From UBA1952 sp965200035 (lineage in GTDB: Bacteria > Bacteroidota > Bacteroidia > Chitinophagales > Chitinophagaceae): a DNA stretch of 64,000 nucleotides. This document shows positions 41,432 to 49,367 of the stretch, piece after piece (position 1 is the first letter of the stretch; every line of letters starts with the position of its first letter). The translations under genes and the position numbers were made by a program. The stretch spans positions 2,418,001 to 2,482,000 of the forward strand of contig OZ241334.1 in NCBI GenBank assembly GCA_965200035.1, in the 5' to 3' direction. The notes under the pieces are model-generated. The model was not told the DNA's origin. It made no database searches and was given only the letters and a program-made list of their open reading frames with translations.

Positions 41432-43126
41432 ATGTTGCACAGATTATTGAAGCGGATTAAAAATGCGAGAGGGTTTGCTGCCGGCGTAGGCGTAACATTG
41501 ATTATCGGTCTGTTTGTACAGGCAAAAAACAGCGATTCCTATTTTGAGGTAAGTAAAAATCTGGATATATACGCCACGCTGTTTAAAGAGCTGAACGCTT
41601 CTTATGTAGATCCCATAGAACCGGGCAAACTGGTTAAAGTAGGGATAGATGCCATGCTGGATGATCTGGACCCGTACACCAATTATATTACCGAAAGCGA
41701 TATCGAAGAATATGAATTCCAGACTACCGGCAGGTATGGCGGAATAGGCGCTACGATGCGCAGAAAAGACGACCAGACTTATGTGGGTGATGTGTATGAA
41801 AACAGCCCTTCCCAGAAAGCGGGCCTGCATCCCGGCGATCTGATTATATCTATAGACAACCAGGCCGTAAAGGGCAAGACGATTGATGAGATCAGCCTGC
41901 TGCTGAAAGGCGCGCCGGGTGCGCAGCTGAATATGAAGGTAAAGGATGCTTACAATGGGCAGGAAGTATCTAAAATGATTATACGTGGCGAAGTAGAGCT
42001 GTCCAGTGTGCCCTATGCAGGACTTATTGGTACAGATAAAAACACAGCCTATGTTAGGCTCACGCAGTTCACCCCGTCCTGTGCCCGCATCGTGCGCGAC
42101 GCGCTGGACAGTCTGAAAAAAGCTAAGCCAGACATGAGTGGAGTAGTGCTCGATCTGCGCAACAATCCGGGCGGCCTGCTCGACGAAGCCATAAGTCTCT
42201 GCAATATTTTTGTGGATCGCGGTCAACTCGTAGTAAGCACCAAAGGCAAGGCTCAGGACTGGGACAAGGATTTTAAAACATCAGACGCTCCGTGGGATAC
42301 CAAAATTCCCCTGACCGTACTGGTCAATCATTCCTCAGCTTCTGCCTCCGAGATCGTAGCAGGTACTATGCAGGATCTGGACCGCGGCGTGATCATCGGG
42401 GAGCGGTCTTATGGTAAAGGATTGGTGCAGACAACACGACCATTGGGCTATAATGCCCGCCTGAAGCTCACCACAGCACGCTACTATACACCAAGTGGCC
42501 GTTGCATACAGGTACTCGATTATGCGCACCGCAATGCGGATGGCAGTGTAGGAGCCGTGCCGGATTCATTAAAGAAAGAATATCATACAAAAGGCGGAAG
42601 AAGAGTGCTGAGCGGCGGCGGCGTAGAGCCGGATGTAGCCATGGTGCAACCGGAGATCTGTAAAATAGGCATTGCGCTGTACACCAAAAATTATATCTTC
42701 GATTATGCCACGCAATATGTAAGAAATCATCCGACCATTGGCCCGGCAGAAACCTTTTCGCTGTCACCGACTGAGTGGGATGCATTCACCAAATGGCTGG
42801 AGGGAAAAGATTATTCCTATAAATCAGAGACAGAAACAGCGCTTGATTCTTTACAGAAAACAGCCGTTCGTGAAAAGTATTATGATGCGGCCAAAGGCGA
42901 GATCACAGCGCTCAGAACTAAAGTAGGCCACGATAAAAAGCTGGATCTGCAGAAAAATGAGAAAGAAGTAAAAGGCCTGCTGGAAAGCGAGATCGTATCA
43001 CGCTATTACTATCTGCGCGGCCGCCTGGCACAAGGGCTGAATGACGATGATGAAGTAACCAAAGCGCTGGCTATACTGGCGCAGCCTACTCAATATTCTG
43101 CATTATTACAGCCTAAGAAAAAGTAG
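41432..43126 (+). CDS. S41 family C-terminal processing peptidase
   Basis: A 564-residue protein. One N-terminal membrane segment (FAAGVGVTLIIGLFVQA) anchors it in the inner membrane facing the periplasm. A PDZ domain (~95-175; YGGIGATMRR, SPSQKAGLHPGDLIISI) precedes the protease core. The core has LDLRNNPGGLLDEAI, nucleophile Ser in SSASASEIVAGTM (~301-311) and Lys in GERSYGKGLVQT. The ~120-residue C-terminal helical extension is typical of Bacteroidota CTPs. It trims or degrades envelope proteins. Confidence 0.95.
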   Translation: MLHRLLKRIKNARGFAAGVGVTLIIGLFVQAKNSDSYFEVSKNLDIYATLFKELNASYVDPIEPGKLVKVGIDAMLDDLDPYTNYITESDIEEYEFQTTGRYGGIGATMRRKDDQTYVGDVYENSPSQKAGLHPGDLIISIDNQAVKGKTIDEISLLLKGAPGAQLNMKVKDAYNGQEVSKMIIRGEVELSSVPYAGLIGTDKNTAYVRLTQFTPSCARIVRDALDSLKKAKPDMSGVVLDLRNNPGGLLDEAISLCNIFVDRGQLVVSTKGKAQDWDKDFKTSDAPWDTKIPLTVLVNHSSASASEIVAGTMQDLDRGVIIGERSYGKGLVQTTRPLGYNARLKLTTARYYTPSGRCIQVLDYAHRNADGSVGAVPDSLKKEYHTKGGRRVLSGGGVEPDVAMVQPEICKIGIALYTKNYIFDYATQYVRNHPTIGPAETFSLSPTEWDAFTKWLEGKDYSYKSETETALDSLQKTAVREKYYDAAKGEITALRTKVGHDKKLDLQKNEKEVKGLLESEIVSRYYYLRGRLAQGLNDDDEVTKALAILAQPTQYSALLQPKKK

Positions 43127-43146
43127 AATTTATCGATCAAAAACTT

Positions 43147-43176
43147 CAAGAGCCGGTGTAACTACACCGGCTCTTG
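43147..43176. terminator. Bidirectional terminator
   Basis: A 14-bp stem (43147-43160 with 43163-43176, core AGAGCCGGTGTA) lies between the converging S41 protease and AraC genes. Confidence 0.85.
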
Positions 43177-43207
43177 CTTTATAATAGAGGTTGTTTTTCT
43201 TTAAAAA

Positions 43208-44071
43208 TTATCTGAGCAGCTCACAGGGTTTGGTACCTGTAGCGCGCTTGAATGCAGTGCTGAAATGTGAGATGCTGCTGTAGCCAAGCAAGGCCGCCAC
43301 TTCCGTTACCGAACGTCCTTCATCCTGAAGCATCACCTTTGCGCGGGTAATACGCTGTAGCTGCTGGTATTCATGAATTGTTTTGCCGGTCAGTGCTTTA
43401 AAGCCTTTTTTCAGATAGCACTCATTCATGGCTACTTTCCGCGAAAGCTCTTTGATGGTGATGCTCTCATCATACTGATCGTCAAGGATCATACGGGCTT
43501 TGGCAATCTTTTCGCGCTCACTTTCATAAGCCAGAAAACGGCAGGCAGGAACCGGGCATGCAGTAAAGCGGATATTCAGCTGATCGATAGCGCGGCGGAA
43601 CAAATGAAGCGCTGTTTCGGTAAGCTGCAAGCCATGGCTGAACCGATTGTCAGGCGAACGTGCTAAAAGCAATTCCAATAAATCTTCGCTCTGTTTACAG
43701 ATAGTAAACTGCTGCTCTGCCGTGCAATCAAAACGAAAAGCTTTTTGCTGAAGTAAAAAATCTTCCGGCCATTGCTGAAAAAAATCCGGATAAAATTCGA
43801 TGGAATAGATAGCGGCGTCATCGCTGTTATCGCCGTGCTTCAGATAAAGAAGCTGTACACTGTACTGGCCTTCATCCAAAGGCAACGTGAGGAAGCGGGC
43901 ATGCTCTTCCGGCATAGCTTCATTGCAGCCAATACGGTACATCCTGAGCCGGATATGGTTATTGATAAAGATCTCCTGCTCTTCCGTAAGTATGGCATGA
44001 CTGGCCATGCGGCTGATCGCCGATGGCTGAACTGCTGTTGCTTTTTCCCTGACACGCTGCATGAGCCGCAA
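43208..44071 (-). CDS. AraC-family transcriptional regulator
   Basis: A 287-residue protein. The C-terminal ~100 residues hold both HTHs: ITIKELSRKVAMNECYLKKGFKALTGKTIHEY and RSVTEVAALLGYSSISHFSTAFKRATGTKPCELL. The N-terminal ~180 residues are a sensing domain without recognisable ligand motif; CPVPACRFL is Cys-containing. It is the last gene of the minus-strand run beginning at 48703, 18 bp after the GT-C-like gene, suggesting it regulates that locus or senses its product. Confidence 0.93.
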   Translation of the reverse strand: MRLMQRVREKATAVQPSAISRMASHAILTEEQEIFINNHIRLRMYRIGCNEAMPEEHARFLTLPLDEGQYSVQLLYLKHGDNSDDAAIYSIEFYPDFFQQWPEDFLLQQKAFRFDCTAEQQFTICKQSEDLLELLLARSPDNRFSHGLQLTETALHLFRRAIDQLNIRFTACPVPACRFLAYESEREKIAKARMILDDQYDESITIKELSRKVAMNECYLKKGFKALTGKTIHEYQQLQRITRAKVMLQDEGRSVTEVAALLGYSSISHFSTAFKRATGTKPCELLR

Positions 44072-44089
44072 AGGTACAGGATGATGCGT

Positions 44090-45763
44090 TTAATATTGCG
44101 TATGTTCTTTTTGATTCATATCCACCGTCTTTAGCCGCATTCCGGTCTGGTAGAGCAATTGATACCGGGCAGGATCGCCTTTCAGAATCAGGCGATACCA
44201 AAGCCCTGTATCCTGATCTGTGATTTTATAGAAAGGTGTTTCGAGATGCACGCCGTCCGTTCCGCCAAACCAAAAATTGATGTCCCTGTGTTTTACATTC
44301 ACCTGTACGGTCGAGTCGTTCAGCACTTTCACATAAGCGCCATCGTCAGTTGCGGCGAGGTTGTAGCCAAGCACATCGGTCATACGGTTGGGAATGGTAT
44401 TGCCATGCAGCAATTCATTGACCAGCTTAAATTCGCTTTCCTGCGTACAGCCAATCATAGCAATGCCTTTGTAAGAAGCAGGACTATTAAGCATCAAAAT
44501 GACTTTACCCGGCTGAACAGGTACATCCGTTTCAAGCGCATCAATCATTCGGGTGGATAGCCCCCAGTAATTACACAGCCGGACAGTGAAAAAAATATTC
44601 AGACTTACAGCAATCAGCCACAAACCGGTTTTCAGTCTATCGCTTTTGAGCTTGCTTACCAGTAGGGTAATTCCTGTAAAATAAAAAGCCGCTAAGAGGT
44701 ACAGATAACGGTCGCTTACGGAAAGCAGCACTCCCGGAAACCAGAGTGGCAGCAGAATGCTCACCGAAAAAAGCATCCACAAATAAAACAGACCGATGGT
44801 TTTTACTTTGGCATCCAGCCGCCGGAACCTCAGCAAAAGATAAATACCAATTCCAATCAGAGAGCCGTAGAAGAACGCGGCGAAAGGGTAGGTCATAACC
44901 AATGCATGTACCCGATGGCGAAAAGCATCCGGAAAGAATCGTCCCCACAAAAGATGGAACAGATATTCCGGCGGTCGGGTAGCAAAATAGCCGGCATTCA
45001 TCCTGCGGATATCCGCACCTACATGCGGAACCTCATGGCCATAGACCATTAGGAACAGACCAAAATGAAAAGCCAGCAACAGCAATTGCGGCAGGCAGAA
45101 AAAGAGAATAAGATTGAATAATGATTTTTGGCTGTAGCCCAATGCCATTCTATAGAAAAGCGCGAGGGTAAAGACGAATAGCGGCGTGAGATAAAATATC
45201 TCCAGAGAAAAAATGGACAGCAGATAAAGCAGTCCCGCCCATATAGCAAGCGCTGGTTTAAAATCATGCAGACAGCGTTGTGCCAGCAACAGTATTATCA
45301 GAATAATCATGAAGCCCTGCAGATAATGGTAAGAAGCTTCCCATACAATTGCTTCTACATGATACGGGCTCAGCGCATACACAACCACTGCGCAAAGAGC
45401 TAATGTATTCCCCTGCTTCAGTCTGGCATCCTTAAACAACCTTGATGTAAACAGGTAAAGCAGGTAAGCATTTACCGCATGAACCGTCAGAGAAAGTAAA
45501 TGCCAGCCCCATGCATGCACTCCCCATAGCTGATAGCAAACCCAATTGATAAACAGCGTAAACTGATAGAAACTATGCGCAGAACCATAACGGGTGCGGT
45601 TCAGATAATCCCAGAAAGAATCTTTACGGATCGATTCGAGCCAGCCGATGCTATCGCCTACCATGCCCGAATGTGCCGCCGGCAGGTAAAGAATAAACAA
45701 TAATAGCCAGAGCCCGGCAAAGATGCGCCACGGCCGTTCTGTAAAATAATTGGCTAATCGCAT
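44090..45763 (-). CDS. GT-C-like multi-pass membrane protein (paralogue 2)
   Basis: A 557-residue protein with about ten membrane helices over residues ~12-400 and a soluble C-terminal domain (~405-557). The first outside loop has GMVGDSIGWLESIRKDSFWDYLNRT. An Asp early in the first periplasmic loop is typical of GT-C glycosyltransferases. It shares motifs with the gene directly upstream throughout: FILYLPAA, NRTRYG, HAVNAYLLY, VVWEASYHYLQ-type IVWEASYHYLQG, LSVSDRYLYLL and YQLLYQTG. The two are a tandem duplication. Only 3 bp separate the genes. A role in surface glycan or protein glycosylation is inferred. Confidence 0.75.
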   Translation of the reverse strand: MRLANYFTERPWRIFAGLWLLLFILYLPAAHSGMVGDSIGWLESIRKDSFWDYLNRTRYGSAHSFYQFTLFINWVCYQLWGVHAWGWHLLSLTVHAVNAYLLYLFTSRLFKDARLKQGNTLALCAVVVYALSPYHVEAIVWEASYHYLQGFMIILIILLLAQRCLHDFKPALAIWAGLLYLLSIFSLEIFYLTPLFVFTLALFYRMALGYSQKSLFNLILFFCLPQLLLLAFHFGLFLMVYGHEVPHVGADIRRMNAGYFATRPPEYLFHLLWGRFFPDAFRHRVHALVMTYPFAAFFYGSLIGIGIYLLLRFRRLDAKVKTIGLFYLWMLFSVSILLPLWFPGVLLSVSDRYLYLLAAFYFTGITLLVSKLKSDRLKTGLWLIAVSLNIFFTVRLCNYWGLSTRMIDALETDVPVQPGKVILMLNSPASYKGIAMIGCTQESEFKLVNELLHGNTIPNRMTDVLGYNLAATDDGAYVKVLNDSTVQVNVKHRDINFWFGGTDGVHLETPFYKITDQDTGLWYRLILKGDPARYQLLYQTGMRLKTVDMNQKEHTQY

Positions 45764-45766
45764 GGC

Positions 45767-47446
45767 CTAATATTGTTCGCCCTTGCGGTTCATATCCACC
45801 ACTTTCAGCTCATTGCCGGTCTGGTACAGCAACTGGTATTCACTGGCAGGTTTTTTCAGGATCACATTGTACCAATGACCTGCATCCACCATATCCAGCC
45901 GGAACCAGGCATTCTCATAGCTCGTAGCGCCAAAGCCGCCCAGCCACCACCAAGTGCCCCATTGGTTAAGGGTCACTTTCACGGTACTGTCATTCATCAC
46001 TTCCGCATGAGCGCCGTCCGTCTTCCAGTCCATGTTGTAGCCGGCTACTTCCAGCATCGTATCCTTGATGACCGGCGGGAAAAACAGATTATGCATCAGC
46101 CGGAATTCTCCTTCCCGTGAGGTGCCGATCATCGGAATGCCTTGCAGACAGGCCGGAGAATTAAGCAGTAATTTTACCTTACCCGGCGCCAGCACAGAGC
46201 TCTTTTGTATAGCAGCAATAATCTCAGCGCTTTGCCCCCACTTACGGGATAATTTCAGGGTGAAAAAAAGGTTGATACAACCTAAAATAATCAGCAGGCT
46301 ATATCGCAAAGAAGCACGTTTTATCCGGAAAAGCAACAGGCTTACCAGCATCCAGTAAAAGGCCAGCAACAGGTACATATACCGGTCACAGACTACCAAT
46401 AACAGCTCTGCAAAGAATAAAGGCACCAGAATAGCTAAAGCAATCAGCAGCCATACAAAGAACAGGCTGATCAGCTTTTTGCTCGCTGTCATACTGCGAT
46501 ATTTAGCAGCAATGTAAATGCATACTGCCACCAATACCGTATAGAAAATAATAGAACCGGCACGTGTGCGGAAGATGTCATAGACAGCCGCTTTGAGGCC
46601 GGCAGGGAAGAACCGTCCCCATAAGGTAAGATGAAAAAAATACCAGGGCGCACGTACCAGAAAATAAGGAAGCGGATTTTGGAACATCTGAAAACCCAAA
46701 TGCGCCATGCCACCGCCATACACTATTCTGAAAGAGGCCAGATGAAGCATGAACAGAACAATCTGCGGCAGGGTAAAATAAAGGATCGTTTTCCGGAAAA
46801 CAGCTTTATCGTAATGAAGCGCACTACGGTAATAAAATGCCAGCGTAAAAACCAGCACAGGGGTCAGGTAGAAAAGCTCCAGCGTAAAAGTAGAGATCAG
46901 AAAGAGCACACCGGCAAGCAATGCTTTTCCCGCAGAAGGCCGTTCCTGAAAACGCTGCGCCAATATCATGATACTGAAAATAAGAATCAACGCCTGCAGG
47001 TAGTGAAACGATGCTTCCCAAACCACCACCTCAGAAATGTACGGACTGATGCCAAACAGAAGACACCCAATGAATGCCGGGCGCGCCGGATGCTCCAGAC
47101 CTGTATTGCGAAAAAGGCGGACACATAAGCGGTACAACAGACAACAGTTCAGCGCATGCAATGTAACATGCGTCAGATGCCATGCCCACACATTCTTACC
47201 AAAAAGCTGAAAGAGTGCCCAGGTATTGAACTGCGTGATCTGGTACATGCTTTTCACACCAAAGTGCGTGCGGTTAATATATTCCCAGAAAGAATCGCGC
47301 TCAAGAGATTGTATCCAGCCGGTAGTATCTGATACAAAACCTGCCTTCGCTGCAGGCAGGTAAAGGAGAAAAATAACTACCCAGAACAGAATGGCTGTAA
47401 CGAGCCGCCGCGCAGTAAGACGGTCTATAAGTTGATTGAGCAGCAT
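45767..47446 (-). CDS. GT-C-like multi-pass membrane protein (paralogue 1)
   Basis: A 559-residue protein from ATG 47446, which aligns with the paralogue's start; TTG 47488 is unlikely. It has about ten helices, then a C-terminal domain. The first loop is GFVSDTTGWIQSLERDSFWEYINRT; VVWEASFHYLQALI, VVCDRYMYLLLAFYWM, LLLNSPACLQGIPMIGTSREGEF and YQLLYQTGNELKVVDMN are shared with paralogue 2. I do not recognise a named family. The GT-C reading rests on the loop-1 Asp, topology and the neighbouring glycosyltransferase. Confidence 0.75.
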   Translation of the reverse strand: MLLNQLIDRLTARRLVTAILFWVVIFLLYLPAAKAGFVSDTTGWIQSLERDSFWEYINRTHFGVKSMYQITQFNTWALFQLFGKNVWAWHLTHVTLHALNCCLLYRLCVRLFRNTGLEHPARPAFIGCLLFGISPYISEVVVWEASFHYLQALILIFSIMILAQRFQERPSAGKALLAGVLFLISTFTLELFYLTPVLVFTLAFYYRSALHYDKAVFRKTILYFTLPQIVLFMLHLASFRIVYGGGMAHLGFQMFQNPLPYFLVRAPWYFFHLTLWGRFFPAGLKAAVYDIFRTRAGSIIFYTVLVAVCIYIAAKYRSMTASKKLISLFFVWLLIALAILVPLFFAELLLVVCDRYMYLLLAFYWMLVSLLLFRIKRASLRYSLLIILGCINLFFTLKLSRKWGQSAEIIAAIQKSSVLAPGKVKLLLNSPACLQGIPMIGTSREGEFRLMHNLFFPPVIKDTMLEVAGYNMDWKTDGAHAEVMNDSTVKVTLNQWGTWWWLGGFGATSYENAWFRLDMVDAGHWYNVILKKPASEYQLLYQTGNELKVVDMNRKGEQY

Positions 47447-47501
47447 AAATGAATATATGCCGCAAAGAAAATACAAACGTGGCAACAATTGTCGGAATGC
47501 T

Positions 47502-47509
47502 TATCTTTG
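47502..47509 (+). promoter_or_regulatory. -7 box of candidate structured RNA
   Basis: TATCTTTG is an exact consensus match on the plus strand, opposite to the flanking genes. The -33 element is not convincing. Confidence 0.5.
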
Positions 47510-47514
47510 CGCCG

Positions 47515-47598
47515 GTGCCAAACCTCGGGGGTACAATGAGCCGCAAGGCTTTTATTGTACCAACACAAAAGAGCCGCTGCTTGCAGGGCTCTTTTGCT
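47515..47598 (+). ncRNA. Candidate structured small RNA
   Basis: Starting ~6 bp after a TATCTTTG box is an ~85-nt segment with two hairpins. The first has outer stem GGTACAAT (47530-47537)/ATTGTACC (47554-47561) and inner stem GAGCC/GGCTT closed by a GCAA tetraloop (47543-47546). The second (47567-47595) has stem AAAAGAGCC/GGCTCTTTT with an inner CTGC/GCAG and a following TTTT. It lies between two minus-strand genes and encodes no evident peptide. I recognise no Rfam family. The alternative is a double terminator for the minus-strand gene ending at 47612. Confidence 0.45.
47567..47598. terminator. Terminator, both orientations possible
   Basis: AAAAGAGCC (47567-47575) pairs with GGCTCTTTT (47587-47595). 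T-runs exist on both strands. It could end the glycosyltransferase message (stop 47612) or the plus-strand RNA. Confidence 0.8.
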
Positions 47599-47611
47599 TT
47601 TCGGCAGATGG

Positions 47612-48703
47612 TCAGATTTTAGCCAGCCATTCATCCAGCACTTCTTTCATTTGATCATTAACTGCATTGGCTGCAAGCGGATGAAAAGGAAAATCCCGGG
47701 CACGCACCAGTGCATCTTTTAGGGAAAACCTCTCCTGCTCAAAACGGGGAAAAATTCCGGAATCATGTAAGTGCCGCGCCAGATATTCCTGCTCTGTTTG
47801 TCCCGGAGTAGGAATGAGCAATGCTTTTTTCTGCACCACCGCCAGGTCCATCAGTGTACTGTAACCGCTCCTGGAAATGATGTAAGAGGCATTTTCAAGC
47901 AATGGCTGTAACTCATCTGCGGTCAGGTGTTGATGATATTGAACATGGCTTGGAATATGTTCAGGGATGAAGCCATTGATTTTACCGGCAATAAAAATCG
48001 CTTTACCTTGATAAGCGCAAACTTCATTCCAAAGAATATCCTGCAAAATAGTTCGCTGAGGTTCAGGACCGGAAAGTAGCACCAGCAGATGATCTTTTTT
48101 CTTCTCAGAAACATTAGGGGTCATTTGCGAAAGCAGGCCAATGTATTTTGCATTAGGCGGAAGCACAGCAGGATGAGCCAACTCACCCGAAAGATTATCC
48201 CTGCATTCATTGTCAACCAGCCACACCGCTTTAAAACGCGCCAAAAAAGAATAATGAATACGGCGAAGCAGGCTATCACAGAATGAACCCATACCTGATA
48301 CAAGGCCCGGTTGATGTGTAAGTATTACCGCAGGAACGGAGCTATGATACAAGCCGTAACGATTGTCTGAAATGATACCATCGACAGCGTTATTTGCTGT
48401 AAAATCTTTCAGCCAGCTATGCTCAGCACGTACTGTTTCTATCAGGCGTGGCAGCTGTTTCAGGATATTCCACATGAAGCTTTTCCTGCCTGACGGATAT
48501 TTTACCTCATAACCTTGTAAATCGGCCAAAGGAAGCTGAGGAAAATTACGTCTGATAATGTGGTGTTGCTCCTGATTGCCTGCCAGCGTTACATAATGAC
48601 CGCTGTCCAGCAGATAACGGATTACAGGTATACAACGTGTTGTATGCCCTGATCCCCAGTCCAGTGGGGCAATTAAGATATGTTTAGCAGAGGTAGTATG
48701 CAG
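47612..48703 (-). CDS. MurG/UGT-like glycosyltransferase (PF13528-type)
   Basis: The conserved coding frame runs upstream to 48710, where a TAA closes it. It contains no ATG, GTG or TTG before the internal TTG at 48529. Residues upstream of that TTG read KHILIAPLDWGSGHTTRC and NQEQHHIIRRN. The first is the essential N-terminal donor/acceptor motif (DWGLGHATR-like), so translation must begin upstream; CTG 48703 is the best candidate (363 residues). The C-terminal half has LLVLLSGPEPQRTI and SRSGYSTLMDLAVVQKKALLIPTPGQTEQEYLA, the UDP-sugar-binding block. It heads the operon with the GT-C-like pair. A glycosyl transfer to lipid or surface glycan is inferred. Confidence 0.85.
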   Translation of the reverse strand: MHTTSAKHILIAPLDWGSGHTTRCIPVIRYLLDSGHYVTLAGNQEQHHIIRRNFPQLPLADLQGYEVKYPSGRKSFMWNILKQLPRLIETVRAEHSWLKDFTANNAVDGIISDNRYGLYHSSVPAVILTHQPGLVSGMGSFCDSLLRRIHYSFLARFKAVWLVDNECRDNLSGELAHPAVLPPNAKYIGLLSQMTPNVSEKKKDHLLVLLSGPEPQRTILQDILWNEVCAYQGKAIFIAGKINGFIPEHIPSHVQYHQHLTADELQPLLENASYIISRSGYSTLMDLAVVQKKALLIPTPGQTEQEYLARHLHDSGIFPRFEQERFSLKDALVRARDFPFHPLAANAVNDQMKEVLDEWLAKI

Positions 48704-48718
48704 GAAAAGTTATTTTTA

Positions 48719-48740
48719 CAAAAGTACTTTTAAGCTAGCT
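48719..48740. promoter_or_regulatory. Palindromic bidirectional promoter region
   Basis: AAAAGTACTTTT (48720-48731) is a perfect palindrome followed by AGCTAGCT (48733-48740). On the minus strand it forms TACTTTTG (48719-48726), an exact -7 box for the glycosyltransferase gene. On the plus strand it forms TACTTTTA (7/8) for the small lipoprotein gene. The predicted minus transcript would start ~10 nt before CTG 48703. Confidence 0.55.
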
Positions 48741-48746
48741 AAGTTA

Positions 48747-48878
48747 ATGAACAGAAACCTGTTGATCGCCCTCTGCCTGAGCCTGTCTTTGTTGCTGGCA
48801 CAGAGTTGTAATACTACTAAAAGAGGGTGCGGGTGCGGTAGTGATCTCAACAAAGCATACCGTCCGTCCCGCCATTGA
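48747..48878 (+). CDS. Small lipoprotein, 43 residues
   Basis: A short gene: MNRNLLIALCLSLSLLLAQSC is a clear lipoprotein signal with Cys at residue 21. The 23-residue mature part contains NTTKRGCGCGS and ends KAYRPSRH. ATG 48747 follows the palindromic promoter by seven bases. The mature peptide is too short for family assignment; the CGC pair could bind metal or form a disulfide. The next gene starts 18 bp later, so the two may be co-transcribed. Confidence 0.7.
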   Translation: MNRNLLIALCLSLSLLLAQSCNTTKRGCGCGSDLNKAYRPSRH

Positions 48879-48896
48879 TCATAGATAAAATTCACG

Positions 48897-49142
48897 ATGA
48901 TGTGGAGCAAAAAAGATAAAGTGTGGATGCATTATATCCACGACATTATTGCTACTGATGTGGCATCCGGGGTATTTCTTGCACACTTTCTACGGCAGGC
49001 AAGATTGGTCAGAAGTTACGCGCCGGCGCTCGAAATTGTAGATTTACAGCGTTACCGGATCATCCGTAAAGCCAATAAGGTGCTTTCTTTATTGCCCGAG
49101 GTAAACACGAAATCTTTTGTGTTTGTCATTGGAAAAAACTGA
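48897..49142 (+). CDS. Unknown 81-residue cytoplasmic protein
   Basis: I do not recognise this protein. It has no signal peptide. It reads as a mixed helical domain (WMHYIHDIIATDVASGVFLAHFLRQARL) ending in a beta-like FVFVIGKN. A terminator follows. Position behind the small lipoprotein gene suggests a shared transcript. ATG 48897 is directly followed by a second ATG (48900), either of which could be used. Confidence 0.6.
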   Translation: MMWSKKDKVWMHYIHDIIATDVASGVFLAHFLRQARLVRSYAPALEIVDLQRYRIIRKANKVLSLLPEVNTKSFVFVIGKN

Positions 49143-49177
49143 TTCTCCGCTGGGCATCAACCTTTAATTTTATTGAT

Positions 49178-49215
49178 TGCCCGTTTCCGTTTGTTTGGAA
49201 CGGGCATTTTCTTTC
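49178..49215 (+). terminator. Terminator after unknown gene
   Basis: TGCCCGTTTCC (49178-49188) pairs with GGAACGGGCA (49197-49206), one internal mismatch region, then TTTTCTTT. Confidence 0.75.
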
Positions 49216-49367
49216 AACCAAACCAGGGTACATATGCAAAGTTCTTTGCCCGGTTCTTGAATTCCCAGAATAAATTTTTTAAGTTGCGAAACCGTTAAGG
49301 CACAGTCTTCGTATTTGGATACGGGAGCCACCGGCTTATCAAATTATTAACCAAAAAATATAATCTC

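Noticed and set aside
41444..42226. 260-codon minus-strand frame opposite the S41 protease
   Set aside because: Protease catalytic and PDZ motifs are on the plus strand; the shadow frame has no start signals.
43840..44201. Overlapping frames on both strands at the AraC/GT-C boundary
   Set aside because: They coincide with AraC and GT-C coding sequence and lack any signal of their own.
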